Shown here piece by piece: positions 8,775 through 16,608 of a stretch of 64,000 nt of DNA (position 1 is its first letter; every line of letters starts with the position of its first letter). Made by a program: the position numbers and the translations under genes. The DNA is from Oscillibacter valericigenes Sjm18-20 (GTDB lineage Bacteria; Bacillota; Clostridia; Oscillospirales; Oscillospiraceae), in assembly GCA_000283575.1 (NCBI GenBank), contig AP012044.1, forward strand, positions 1,054,001 to 1,118,000, written 5' to 3'. Under the pieces are notes generated by a model. The model saw only the letters and a list, made by a program, of their open reading frames with translations, was not told the origin of the DNA and made no database searches.

Positions 8775-9731
8775 ATGAGACAAAACAAAGCTGCTGTGCG
8801 CCGCACGTTACAGTCCTATGGTACGGTGCTGGCCCTGCTGGCAATCGTGCTGGCGTTCAGTGCCATTCGCCCCGGCTCTTTTTGCACCCTGACGAACTTC
8901 ATCAACATTACCCGACAGATATCATTGCTGGTGGTCATTTCCCTGGGTGCCACGGTGGTGATGAGTGTGGGGGAATTTGATCTGTCCGTGGGCGAAATGG
9001 CCAGCCTCGGCGGCGTGATGGCGGCGCAGATGGCGGTGGCGGGAGCGCCGCTGGCCCTGTGCTTCACGGTGCCCATTCTGGCTAGCGCCGCGGTGGGGCT
9101 CATAAACGGTTTTGTGGTGGCCCGGTTCCAGGCGCTGTCCTTTATCACAACGCTGGGCATGAGCACGGTGCTCTCCGGCGTGGTCTACCGCCTTTCCGGC
9201 GGGGCTACGGTGTTTGAAAATATACCGGACGGCTTTTCCGCTCTGGGTACGGCGAAGTTGGGCCGCGTTCCGCTGCTGTCGATTCTGATGGCGGCCTTTG
9301 TGCTGCTTTTCTGGTTTTTGATGCGGCATACGCCTGCGGGCCGGAAATTTTACGCCATTGGCGGCGGTGAGGAGGCCGCGCGGATTGCGGGCATCCGGGT
9401 GAAGAAATACAAAATTCTGACGTTTGTGCTCTGTGCGGTCATGGCCTGCGTCACCGGGATGCTGATCGCCTCCCGGGTGGGCTCCGCCAACACCACCGCC
9501 GGAGACGGGTATTTCCTCAAGTCCTACGCGGCGGTGTTTATCGGCTGCACCGCCTCTCGCCGGGGCGTTCCCAACGTGCTGGGGACGCTTCTGGGAGCGG
9601 CGATTCTGGGAATACTGGCCAATGGCCTGACCATGCTGCAAATGCCCACTTATATGCAGGATATTATCACCGGCGCGATCATTGTTCTCTCCGTGGTGGC
9701 CCAACGGCTGGGCCGGGAGGAGGGGCAATGA
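8775..9731 (+). CDS. Sugar ABC transporter permease (RbsC type)
   Basis: Membrane subunit of the sugar importer, 318 residues with about eight to ten hydrophobic helices. Family features are the VISLGATVVMSVGEFDLSVG segment, the FITTLGMSTVLSG segment and the IAGIRVKKYKI coupling loop, followed by an export-gate region near FLKSYAAVFIGCT. The start at ATG 8775 fits GAGAGGTG six bases upstream better than GTG 8766 or ATG 8769. It overlaps the following kinase gene by 4 bases (ATGA). The usual ALGG before the C-terminus is replaced by FIGCTASRRG, a mild divergence from RbsC. Confidence 0.9.
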   Translation: MRQNKAAVRRTLQSYGTVLALLAIVLAFSAIRPGSFCTLTNFINITRQISLLVVISLGATVVMSVGEFDLSVGEMASLGGVMAAQMAVAGAPLALCFTVPILASAAVGLINGFVVARFQALSFITTLGMSTVLSGVVYRLSGGATVFENIPDGFSALGTAKLGRVPLLSILMAAFVLLFWFLMRHTPAGRKFYAIGGGEEAARIAGIRVKKYKILTFVLCAVMACVTGMLIASRVGSANTTAGDGYFLKSYAAVFIGCTASRRGVPNVLGTLLGAAILGILANGLTMLQMPTYMQDIITGAIIVLSVVAQRLGREEGQ

Positions 9732-11224
9732 AGCGGGACAAAACAAAATACATTGCCACGTTCGACGTGGGTACCACAGCCGTAAAAGGCGTTTTGGTAG
9801 ATGAGGCGGGCCATCCGGCCGCCGCCCGGTCCATTGCGATCCCCACCCTGTTTGAGGAGGACCGGAGGGAGCAGGAGCCCCGGAGCTGGTGGGACGCGTT
9901 CCGGGAAATTTCTCTGGAATTTGCCGTGAAGATTCCTCCGGCGCAGATCGAAGCCCTCGTTATGAGCGGCCAGATGCAGGACCTGATCCCGCTGGATCGG
10001 GCGCTGAATCCGGTGTGCAATGCGATCTTGTATTCCGATGGCCGGGCGGGGAAGCAGGCTAAGCGTCTGGAGGAAACCGTGGGTGCGGAGCGCTTTCTGA
10101 AAATCACCGGAAACCGCTGCGACGGGTCGCTGCCCCTGCCGAAGCTGATGTGGCTGAAAGAGTGCCGCCCGGACCTGTACGCTAGGACATACCGTGTCCT
10201 TATCAGCTCAAAGGACTATCTCATCGCGCGGCTCACCGGCGTCTGCGCCGGGGATGTTACCGCCGGGTCCACGGCAGGGGCCATGGACATTTTCAAAAAG
10301 TGTTGGAGCGGGGAGCTGCTGGTTTGGGCCGGAGTTTCGCCGGATCTGTTCCCGAAGCTCTATGCCGCCCACAAAAGGGTGGGGGGCGTGCTGCCGGAGG
10401 CGGCAGAGGACTGTGGTTACCTTCCCGGTACGCCGGTCTTCGCCGGGACCGGAGACGCCGGTGCCACCACGCTTGCCAGCGGCATCGCCGCGCCGGGGCA
10501 GTACAATGTGAATTTGGGGACTTCCGGCTGGGTGGCCGCCGTTTCCGACAGGCCGCTGTTGGGGCAGGAGGGGGTCTTTAATCTGGCTTCCATGCCGAAA
10601 GGACTCTATATCAATGTGGTTCCGTTTTTGAATGCCGGAAATGTCCACGGCTGGATTGCGGACATCATGGCCGGATTTTCCGGACAGGAGGCCGCAAATT
10701 TTGACGCTATCGGCGCGCTGCTGGCCCCGAGTGTCCCCGGCAGTGGCGGAACGCTGTTTTTACCGTATCTTGTGGGGGAGAGGTTCCCGGTGCTGGATCC
10801 GGACGCCCGGGGTTGCTACATTGGACTGACGCCCCAAACCACTGCCGCGGACCTTGCCCGCGCGGCGCTGGAGGGCGTCGCCTTCTCCATCCGCCAGGGG
10901 CTGGAGCGGCTGGATGCCGCACCTCAGAGCATTTCCCTGATCGGCGGGGGAGGACGGGAGGCCGTCTGGTGCCAGATTCTGGCAGATGTGCTGGGCCGGG
11001 AAATTGCGGTGTTCCGGGAAGCGGAGCTGCTGCCAGCCATGGCTGTTGCGTCTGCGGCGCTGCTGGGCCTTGGAAAGATCGCGTGCTATGAGCAGTTTAC
11101 CGCGCCTTTGGGGGGAATGAAAAGCTGTACACACTATATGCCCTGCACCGACAGCGGGAAGGTCTACGGGCCGCTGTATGCAAAGTTCTGCCGCCTGCAC
11201 CCGGTACTGCGGGCGCTGTGGTAA
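9728..11224 (+). CDS. FGGY-family carbohydrate kinase (xylulokinase-like)
   Basis: Cytoplasmic sugar kinase of the FGGY superfamily, 498 residues. The N-terminal actin-like ATPase motif is FDVGTTAVKG, followed by the sugar-contact region MSGQMQDLIPLD and YSDGRAGKQ. The second domain has GTGDAGATTLASG, where the Asp is the expected catalytic base, and a C-terminal IGGGGREAVWCQI. Closest recalled relatives are xylulokinases, but gluconate, ribulose or fuculose kinases share this architecture, so the substrate is open. It overlaps the permease stop by 4 bases, which implies that it phosphorylates the sugar imported by the preceding ABC system. A strong terminator follows. Confidence 0.85.
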   Translation: MKRDKTKYIATFDVGTTAVKGVLVDEAGHPAAARSIAIPTLFEEDRREQEPRSWWDAFREISLEFAVKIPPAQIEALVMSGQMQDLIPLDRALNPVCNAILYSDGRAGKQAKRLEETVGAERFLKITGNRCDGSLPLPKLMWLKECRPDLYARTYRVLISSKDYLIARLTGVCAGDVTAGSTAGAMDIFKKCWSGELLVWAGVSPDLFPKLYAAHKRVGGVLPEAAEDCGYLPGTPVFAGTGDAGATTLASGIAAPGQYNVNLGTSGWVAAVSDRPLLGQEGVFNLASMPKGLYINVVPFLNAGNVHGWIADIMAGFSGQEAANFDAIGALLAPSVPGSGGTLFLPYLVGERFPVLDPDARGCYIGLTPQTTAADLARAALEGVAFSIRQGLERLDAAPQSISLIGGGGREAVWCQILADVLGREIAVFREAELLPAMAVASAALLGLGKIACYEQFTAPLGGMKSCTHYMPCTDSGKVYGPLYAKFCRLHPVLRALW

Positions 11225-11311
11225 AAGGTTTCCACTCATAAAAGTACGAAGAGCCCGATTAAATGGAGAGGCGGGCGAATTAAGTCCGCAGCCCCCCCCG
11301 ACAACCCAAAA

Positions 11312-11346
11312 CACCTTCGACGCACTGCGCCGAAGGTGCTTTTTTA
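11312..11346 (+). terminator. Intrinsic terminator of the trpBA/sugar ABC/kinase run
   Basis: CACCTTCG (11312-11319) pairs with CGAAGGTG (11331-11338), an inner CGC/GCG adds three pairs, and CTTTTTT follows. It is the first clear + strand terminator after the T-box. Confidence 0.9.
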
Positions 11347-11419
11347 TATAGGAAACGAATTTTCAGGTTCTTTGCGTGTAAAAGTAAAAAAAATTACGTC
11401 AACCGAGCCAATCGCACTC

Positions 11420-11448
11420 TTGCGGATACCGCCATTTTGAAGTAAAAT
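11420..11448 (+). promoter_or_regulatory. Candidate promoter of the HD-GYP/GGDEF gene
   Basis: TTGCGG (11420-11425) and TAAAAT (11443-11448) are 17 bases apart. The implied leader is about 370 bases before the ATG at 11829. I looked for c-di-GMP riboswitch features in that leader and found none I could support. Confidence 0.5.
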
Positions 11449-11828
11449 AATAACCGAACGGCTGCATATTTTACAGTTTCTGGATAATGCGTCTGCCTCT
11501 GTGTGTACGAAGACGCGGGACGGCCTACATCTTCGGCAGACTGCCGGAGGGCTGGTGCAGCTGTAAAAAAAGAGGCTTTGCTTGTACGCTTCCACTGGGA
11601 GAGGACGGAAATAGGCGAAGGCTGGCCATTCCGCATGAGAGCGTTTTTCGCCGCGCGGGCGGCGTTTTTCCGCGCCTGCGGAAGACCGGAGAGAGAACGG
11701 AGAAGACGCATGACGAAACGACGGAGACGACGGCCCCGGCACGGGCGCAGCAATCAAACCGACGGACAGACGGAGGAGGACCGCGGCGAAAATGGCCACG
11801 CTCGGATTCCGACGAAGGGGAGGGCGCG

Positions 11829-14690
11829 ATGATGCAAACCTGCAATACGCTGCTGTTGGTGGATGACATGCAGATCAACCGCGCGATTCTTTGCGCCCTG
11901 TTCGAGGGCGATTATGAAATTCTTGAGGCGGAGGACGGCGCGCAGGCTCTGACGCTGATGCGGAGGAACCGGAAACGGATTGCCGCCGTGCTGCTGGATT
12001 TGCTGATGCCGGTGAAAGACGGCTATGAGGTGTTAAAGGAGGTGTCGGCAGATGAGACGCTGTCCCGCATCCCCATCATTGTCATTACCGCCGACCATAC
12101 TCCCGAAAGCGAGGTTCGGGTCTTCGATCTGGGCGCGTCGGATATTATTACAAAGCCGTTTGAGTCCCGGTCGGTAAAACGGCGGATTCAAAACGCCGTG
12201 GAACTCTATCAGCATAAGCTGCATCTGGAGGATCTGGTGGAGGAGCAGGCTGCTCAGATTCGGGAATCCAACACCGCGCTGATTGACGGGCTTTCCTCCG
12301 TCATTGAGCACAGGAGTCTGGAATCCGGTCAGCACATCCGCCGTATCCGGGGTTTCACGCGAATTCTGCTTTGGGAGGTGGCGCGGGAGCATCCCGAATA
12401 CGGGATGAACGAGCACACCATTGAGATGATTGCCAGCGCCTCATCCCTCCACGACATCGGCAAGATCGCCATACCGGATGCCATTTTGAACAAACCCAGC
12501 CGGTTGACGCCGGAGGAGTTCGAGATTATGAAGACCCACACACTTCGTGGCTGTGAGATATTGACGGGCCTTGACCGGATGGGAGACCCGGAATATCTGA
12601 GTTACGCTTACAATATATGCCGCTTCCATCACGAGCGGTGGAACGGTAAGGGCTACCCCGAGGGACTGCGGGAGAACAATATTCCCATCTATGCCCAGGT
12701 GGTGGCGGTGGCGGATTGTTTTGACGCGCTGACCACCGACCGGGTATATAAGCGGGCAATTCCCCAAAATAAAGCGTACAATATGATTCTGCAAGGGGAG
12801 TGCGGCGCGTTTTCCGGCGACCTTTTGGAGTGCTTCAAAAGCGTACAGCTGGAATTTTTTGAGCTGTCCCGAAAATATGCCGATGGGCTGCGCACGGCGG
12901 ACGAGGGAAGGGAGGCGGAGATTCGGCGGCCCGCCCATACCTATGAGGATGCCTGGACGACTCAGAGCCAGGACAAGCTGTTTGCGCTTTTCCGTCATCT
13001 GGATGCCACGGTATTGGAATTGGACCGGAACGCGGGGACATATCATCTCCTTTATCAGGCGGACCATAATTTTTCTGCTTTTCGTCACAAAATAACGGTG
13101 GAAGATGCGGGAAAGACGTTTGTGCGGACCTGTGTCCATCCGGAAGATCAGGCAAAAGCGATGGAGCAGATGGACGGAGCCTATGACCGCTTTTTTGCAG
13201 AGGGTTCACTGGAGTATTCGGAGCGATACCGGATTATGGATAGAGACTCCGGTCAATATGTATGGTACCGGAACACTGTTTTGCGGCTGGATTCGGAGGA
13301 CCCTCGGCATTGCCGGGCCTTGGCTGTCTGGCACAGGGATCCGGATGCGCGGGAGCCGGGGGCATCGGAACGGCGGCCGTCCATTAACCCGGAGGGACTG
13401 TGCGTCTTATGTGACCGGTTTCCCGTGATTGTACTGCGGCGCAGAAATGATCGCGAGTTTACGATCACGAATATGAACCGCGGCTTTTTGAATCTGGTGG
13501 GATACACTGAAGAGGAGCTTGCGGACCGGTTTCATAACCACATGGCCAGCCTTCTGGACCCGGTGGACCGGGAGCGGGTGTTGGTTCAGAGCCTGCGGCA
13601 GATGGCCGTCGGCCGGGAGCTGCATCTGGAGTACCGCATTGGGACCGGAGACGGGCGCACGGTGTGGATTCTGGAAAACAGCATACTGCGTCGGGAAGCC
13701 GACGGTGGTGAATATTTTCAGTGCTTCCTCACGGACGTCACCGCCCAGAAGCGGGTGCAGGAGGAACTGCGCCAGAATCTGGAGCGGTATCGGGTCGCGG
13801 TTCAGCAGGAGGGGGACATGGTCTTCGAGTGGAATGTCCCCACAGACCGCTTCTGGGTCTCCGGAAACTGGGAACTAAAGTTCGGCTATCAGCCGCAGAG
13901 CTATCTGGGCAAGGCGCTGGAGTCCGCCTCCCATGTCTATCCCATGGATGTCAAAAGTATATTGCGGGCACTCCAGGCCATCCGGGACGGCGCCCTGCGG
14001 GAGGAGACGGAGTTCCGCCTGATTGCCGCCGATGGACAGTATCGCTGGCAGCGAGCCAAGATGACGGTGCAGCTTGGCAGCGACGGAAAACCCAATCGGG
14101 TCATCGGCATAATCGCGGATATCGAGGCGGAGAAGCAGGCGATTGAGGACCTGGTGGATAAAGCCCAGCGGGACAGCCTCACCGGACTTTACCATAAGGC
14201 GGGGGCTCAGAAGCGCATCGACTACTACCTTAGGCGGATGGAGGAAAATGAAGTTTCCGCTATGCTGCTGGTGGATATGGACAATTTCCGCATCGTGAAC
14301 GAACAGTACGGCTACAGGTTCGGCGACGCAATATTGATGGAGTTATCCGGCGTTATCGACAAGGTGTTCCGGGACAGCGATGTGATTGCCCGCATCGGCG
14401 GAGATGTATTTCTGATCTTTATGCCTGCGGTTTCCTCAAGATCTGCGGTTGTCAGCCGCGTATGTCAGCTTCTGGAGGCGTGCAGGAGTATCATGAAGGG
14501 GCCCGGCCCAGAAATATCATGCAGTGTGGGAGCTGCGCTGGCTCCGCGGTATGGCCGGGACTTCGAAACGCTGCTCCAACATTGCAGTCACGCCCTCTGT
14601 CAGGCAAAGGACATGGGCAAGGGCAAGTACATTCTATGCAGCGAGGCGGAGTCCCCGGCAGAGCCTGTGAGTGCCAAAGGACGGTGGTAA
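11829..14690 (+). CDS. Response regulator with HD-GYP phosphodiesterase, PAS and degenerate GGDEF domains
   Basis: Large cyclic-di-GMP-type signalling protein, 953 residues. Order: receiver domain (residues 5-125; D12-D13, phospho-acceptor D57, K109), HD-GYP domain (about 145-340; HD 208-209, HHE 267-269, GYP 275-277), two to three PAS/PAC segments (about 375-770) and a GGDEF domain (about 780-940). The HD-GYP metal and motif residues look intact, so phosphodiesterase activity is plausible. The A-site of the cyclase domain is GGDVF (857-861): the catalytic Glu is Val, so cyclase activity is doubtful. ATG 11829/11832 follows GGGGAGG. In-frame sequence continues 114 codons upstream but is low-complexity and basic and looks non-coding. 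No transmembrane segment is seen. No partner histidine kinase is adjacent. Confidence 0.9.
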   Translation: MMQTCNTLLLVDDMQINRAILCALFEGDYEILEAEDGAQALTLMRRNRKRIAAVLLDLLMPVKDGYEVLKEVSADETLSRIPIIVITADHTPESEVRVFDLGASDIITKPFESRSVKRRIQNAVELYQHKLHLEDLVEEQAAQIRESNTALIDGLSSVIEHRSLESGQHIRRIRGFTRILLWEVAREHPEYGMNEHTIEMIASASSLHDIGKIAIPDAILNKPSRLTPEEFEIMKTHTLRGCEILTGLDRMGDPEYLSYAYNICRFHHERWNGKGYPEGLRENNIPIYAQVVAVADCFDALTTDRVYKRAIPQNKAYNMILQGECGAFSGDLLECFKSVQLEFFELSRKYADGLRTADEGREAEIRRPAHTYEDAWTTQSQDKLFALFRHLDATVLELDRNAGTYHLLYQADHNFSAFRHKITVEDAGKTFVRTCVHPEDQAKAMEQMDGAYDRFFAEGSLEYSERYRIMDRDSGQYVWYRNTVLRLDSEDPRHCRALAVWHRDPDAREPGASERRPSINPEGLCVLCDRFPVIVLRRRNDREFTITNMNRGFLNLVGYTEEELADRFHNHMASLLDPVDRERVLVQSLRQMAVGRELHLEYRIGTGDGRTVWILENSILRREADGGEYFQCFLTDVTAQKRVQEELRQNLERYRVAVQQEGDMVFEWNVPTDRFWVSGNWELKFGYQPQSYLGKALESASHVYPMDVKSILRALQAIRDGALREETEFRLIAADGQYRWQRAKMTVQLGSDGKPNRVIGIIADIEAEKQAIEDLVDKAQRDSLTGLYHKAGAQKRIDYYLRRMEENEVSAMLLVDMDNFRIVNEQYGYRFGDAILMELSGVIDKVFRDSDVIARIGGDVFLIFMPAVSSRSAVVSRVCQLLEACRSIMKGPGPEISCSVGAALAPRYGRDFETLLQHCSHALCQAKDMGKGKYILCSEAESPAEPVSAKGRW

Positions 14691-15081
14691 GGGGGGCGAT
14701 TGGAAGGCCGACCCTTCAAATGGCCCTGATCCTTGTTATCAGCAAAGCGCTGCGGAAGCACTGTACCGCTGAAGATATTGGATAGTCTATGGATGATGCG
14801 CTGGAGAAACCGGGGGGTCTTAACCATGTGAGCCGGGCTTGCGGCTATAAAAACCTGGCAGATGAATCCTGCAACGATGCCATTGCGCGGTGCGAGCGTC
14901 AACGGAATTCCCCGGTAGGCCATCAAACCATCTGCCGTCTGGCTTGCGTACAGGTTGAACCCGGGGATTTTGCTCTGTCAGGATGAGGTGAATCTGATGC
15001 AGGGATCATTTTCGTGCTTCAGATGGAAGATCGTAAATCCCGGAAACGGTCGAAGAAGCCAACGGAGAATTGAATTGTTAA
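14691..15081. other. Intergenic stretch, nothing recognised
   Basis: About 390 bases between the signalling gene and the terminator of the next minus-strand gene. Short open frames here have no start site, composition or similarity that I can support. Confidence 0.5.
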
Positions 15082-15113
15082 AAGCGAGGGCCGCCAAGAG
15101 GCGGCCCTCGCTT
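15082..15113 (-). terminator. Intrinsic terminator downstream of the DUF5662 gene
   Basis: AAGCGAGGGCCGCC (15082-15095) pairs perfectly with GGCGGCCCTCGCTT (15100-15113) around a four-base loop. On the minus strand the stem is followed by TTTTAACAATT. It lies about 60 bases after the stop of the minus-strand gene. Confidence 0.8.
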
Positions 15114-15176
15114 CAGCCTGTCAGTAGACCGCTGTTCAGTAAAATAAGTCCTGAAAATATGGAAAAACGATGCCTC

Positions 15177-15713
15177 TCACTTTTTCAGAATATCGTGCCG
15201 GATATAGAAAAAGGCGGCGTCCTCGCCCTCGTCCCGCAGCTTAACCAGCATGGATTCCAGCAGGTCGGAGGTCTTTTGATTCAGAATTGTGTGGGTCTTG
15301 GAATGCTGAAAAAATTTCCACGGGTCCGCGTTTTCAAACGCCTTGCCCCGGTAGACACGGCTGGCGGCGTACCGATCGCAGAACATCTCCGCTACATACT
15401 TGACGGGCATCTCCACACCCACGATGCCGGAGGAGCCGTCGGGCTTATGTCCGTAGTCCGTCCAGTATTCCAGATGGTGCCGGTTGCGGCCCTTGTGGTG
15501 GAGCCAGGCAGCGGAATAGCCCTTTTCCTTCCGCTCCGCATCGTTAGGACTGCGGTCGCCCTGAAAGTATTTGACGCCTACCCAGAATTCATGGGGCGAG
15601 TATTTGGAAAGATCATGCGTCAGGCCCTGCCAGTATAGTCCCAGACGGAAACAGTATTTGCGAACCAGGGTGCGGTGGCGGTTGATGGTATGTAAGTGGG
15701 CGAAGAAATGCAA
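15177..15713 (-). CDS. DUF5662 family protein of unknown function
   Basis: A 178-residue soluble protein. I recognise the conserved segments of DUF5662: HTINRHR near the start, GLYWQGLTHDLSKYSP, KYFQGDRSPN, AWLHHKGRNRHHLEYW and PVKYVAEMFCDR. The many conserved His and Asp residues (LTHDLSKYS, HHKGRNRHH) suggest a metal-dependent HD-like hydrolase fold, but no activity is known to me. The start chosen is TTG at 15713 with GAGGTGA five bases upstream; an in-frame ATG at 15797 would add 28 residues that look non-coding. It is a single-gene unit ending in a strong terminator. Confidence 0.8.
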   Translation of the reverse strand: MHFFAHLHTINRHRTLVRKYCFRLGLYWQGLTHDLSKYSPHEFWVGVKYFQGDRSPNDAERKEKGYSAAWLHHKGRNRHHLEYWTDYGHKPDGSSGIVGVEMPVKYVAEMFCDRYAASRVYRGKAFENADPWKFFQHSKTHTILNQKTSDLLESMLVKLRDEGEDAAFFYIRHDILKK

Positions 15714-15844
15714 TGCAGTCACCTCGGAACTTTGAAAACAATTATCAGAAATCAGTTTAACACGATCCGGTAAAAAAAACGAGAGAAATTTTCGCATAAA
15801 CCTGCCGCCTTAGCAAACACTTTCAAAAGAAGGGAGGCGCACAC

Positions 15845-16279
15845 ATGGGGGACGCGGCGTTTTTTTGGGGAGGCGCGGCTCCGCCTGCGCTTCTTCCGGC
15901 AGGGGTGGAGCAGCTGAAGACGGTCCGGGCACTGACGGAGAAACGGTGGGAGGTACTGGCTCTTTCCTCCGCGGGCTGCCGGCTGCTGGCAGACGCGCCG
16001 GAGGCGGTGTGTGCCTGTGGTACCGTTTTGCTGCCGAGTAATTGGAGCTGCCTCACGGTCCGACAGGTGCGGGCGGAACGGGTAGTGAGCTGTGGCCTCT
16101 CTCCCCGGGACAGTCTGACTTTTTCCAGTATGGGGGACCGGGACGCGGTGGTCTGTGTCCAGCGGGCACTGATCAGACCGGACGGCAGCCAGGTGGAGCC
16201 GCAGGAATTGCCGGTGGACTGCCTTAACGGCCAGACAGAGGATCTGCTGGCGGTGATCGGTCTGGGTCTTCTGTTGTAA
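15845..16279 (+). CDS. Hypothetical protein, 144 residues
   Basis: I do not recognise the family. The open frame has a good Shine-Dalgarno (AGGGAGG) before ATG 15845 and codon use like its neighbours. The protein starts MGDAAFFWGGAAPPALLPAG and contains several Cys (SAGCRLL, VCACGTV, SCLTVR) and a repeated pattern of hydrophobic strands such as WEVLALSSAG and VRAERVVSCGLSPRDSLTFS. The alternation of short beta-like strands and the phrase AVVCVQRALIRPDG suggest a small alpha/beta protein. No signal peptide or membrane segment is seen. It precedes a small Cys-rich membrane-peptide gene by about 60 bases on the same strand and may be cotranscribed. Confidence 0.6.
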   Translation: MGDAAFFWGGAAPPALLPAGVEQLKTVRALTEKRWEVLALSSAGCRLLADAPEAVCACGTVLLPSNWSCLTVRQVRAERVVSCGLSPRDSLTFSSMGDRDAVVCVQRALIRPDGSQVEPQELPVDCLNGQTEDLLAVIGLGLLL

Positions 16280-16337
16280 ATGCCGCTGACAAAAACGGAG
16301 AGACTGCGCTATCCTGAAAAAAGAGAAGGGGACGGCG

Positions 16338-16514
16338 ATGGAATATCTCATTTTGATTCCCGTGGTGGCTGCTACCGCCGCCCTCTGGGCGTTAGTGAAC
16401 CGGCGGCGCCGGGGTCCGGGTCGCTGCATGGGCTGCGGCCAGTGTAACAAAACCGGAATCTGTGTCCTCACCGGAAAACCGGTGGGTGGCGGTAAACAAA
16501 AACCAGAAGAATGA
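16338..16514 (+). CDS. Small Cys-rich single-pass membrane protein (FeoB-associated-like)
   Basis: A 58-residue gene. ATG 16338 follows GAAGGGGA. The protein has one hydrophobic helix at residues 3-20 (YLILIPVVAATAALWALV), then RRRR, then a CMGCGQCNKTGIC cluster of four Cys in 13 residues, and a basic Gly/Lys tail ending at TGA 16512. The layout (short N-terminal helix, basic patch, cytoplasmic Cys cluster) resembles FeoB-associated Cys-rich membrane proteins of Clostridia, but no feoAB gene is near. Metal or Fe-S binding is plausible inference. A bidirectional terminator follows within 10 bases. Confidence 0.65.
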   Translation: MEYLILIPVVAATAALWALVNRRRRGPGRCMGCGQCNKTGICVLTGKPVGGGKQKPEE

Positions 16515-16521
16515 ACAGAAA

Positions 16522-16557
16522 ACCCGCCGCAGAGCAGTGCTTTGCGGCGGGTCTTTT
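16522..16557. terminator. Bidirectional intrinsic terminator between the Cys-rich peptide gene and obgE
   Basis: ACCCGCCGC (16522-16530) pairs with GCGGCGGGT (16544-16552); CTTTT follows on the plus strand and TTTTC on the minus strand. The two flanking genes converge here. Confidence 0.85.
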
Positions 16558-16608
16558 GCTATTTTCAAGACGGCCTGCCGGTAGAAGACAGGGATCGGGT
16601 GACGCGAA

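Noticed and set aside
11449-11828. Possible cyclic-di-GMP riboswitch in the leader of the HD-GYP/GGDEF gene.
   Set aside because: I searched for the conserved GEMM tetraloop-receptor and junction sequences and did not find them; the long leader remains unexplained.
11487-11828. A 114-codon N-terminal extension of the HD-GYP protein.
   Set aside because: The extension is basic, low in hydrophobic pattern and lies across the promoter-proximal leader, whereas ATG 11829 has a good Shine-Dalgarno and begins right at the receiver domain.
14955-15638. A 227-residue plus-strand open frame opposite the DUF5662 gene.
   Set aside because: The minus-strand DUF5662 protein matches a conserved family; the plus-strand frame includes the terminator hairpin and has no start signal.
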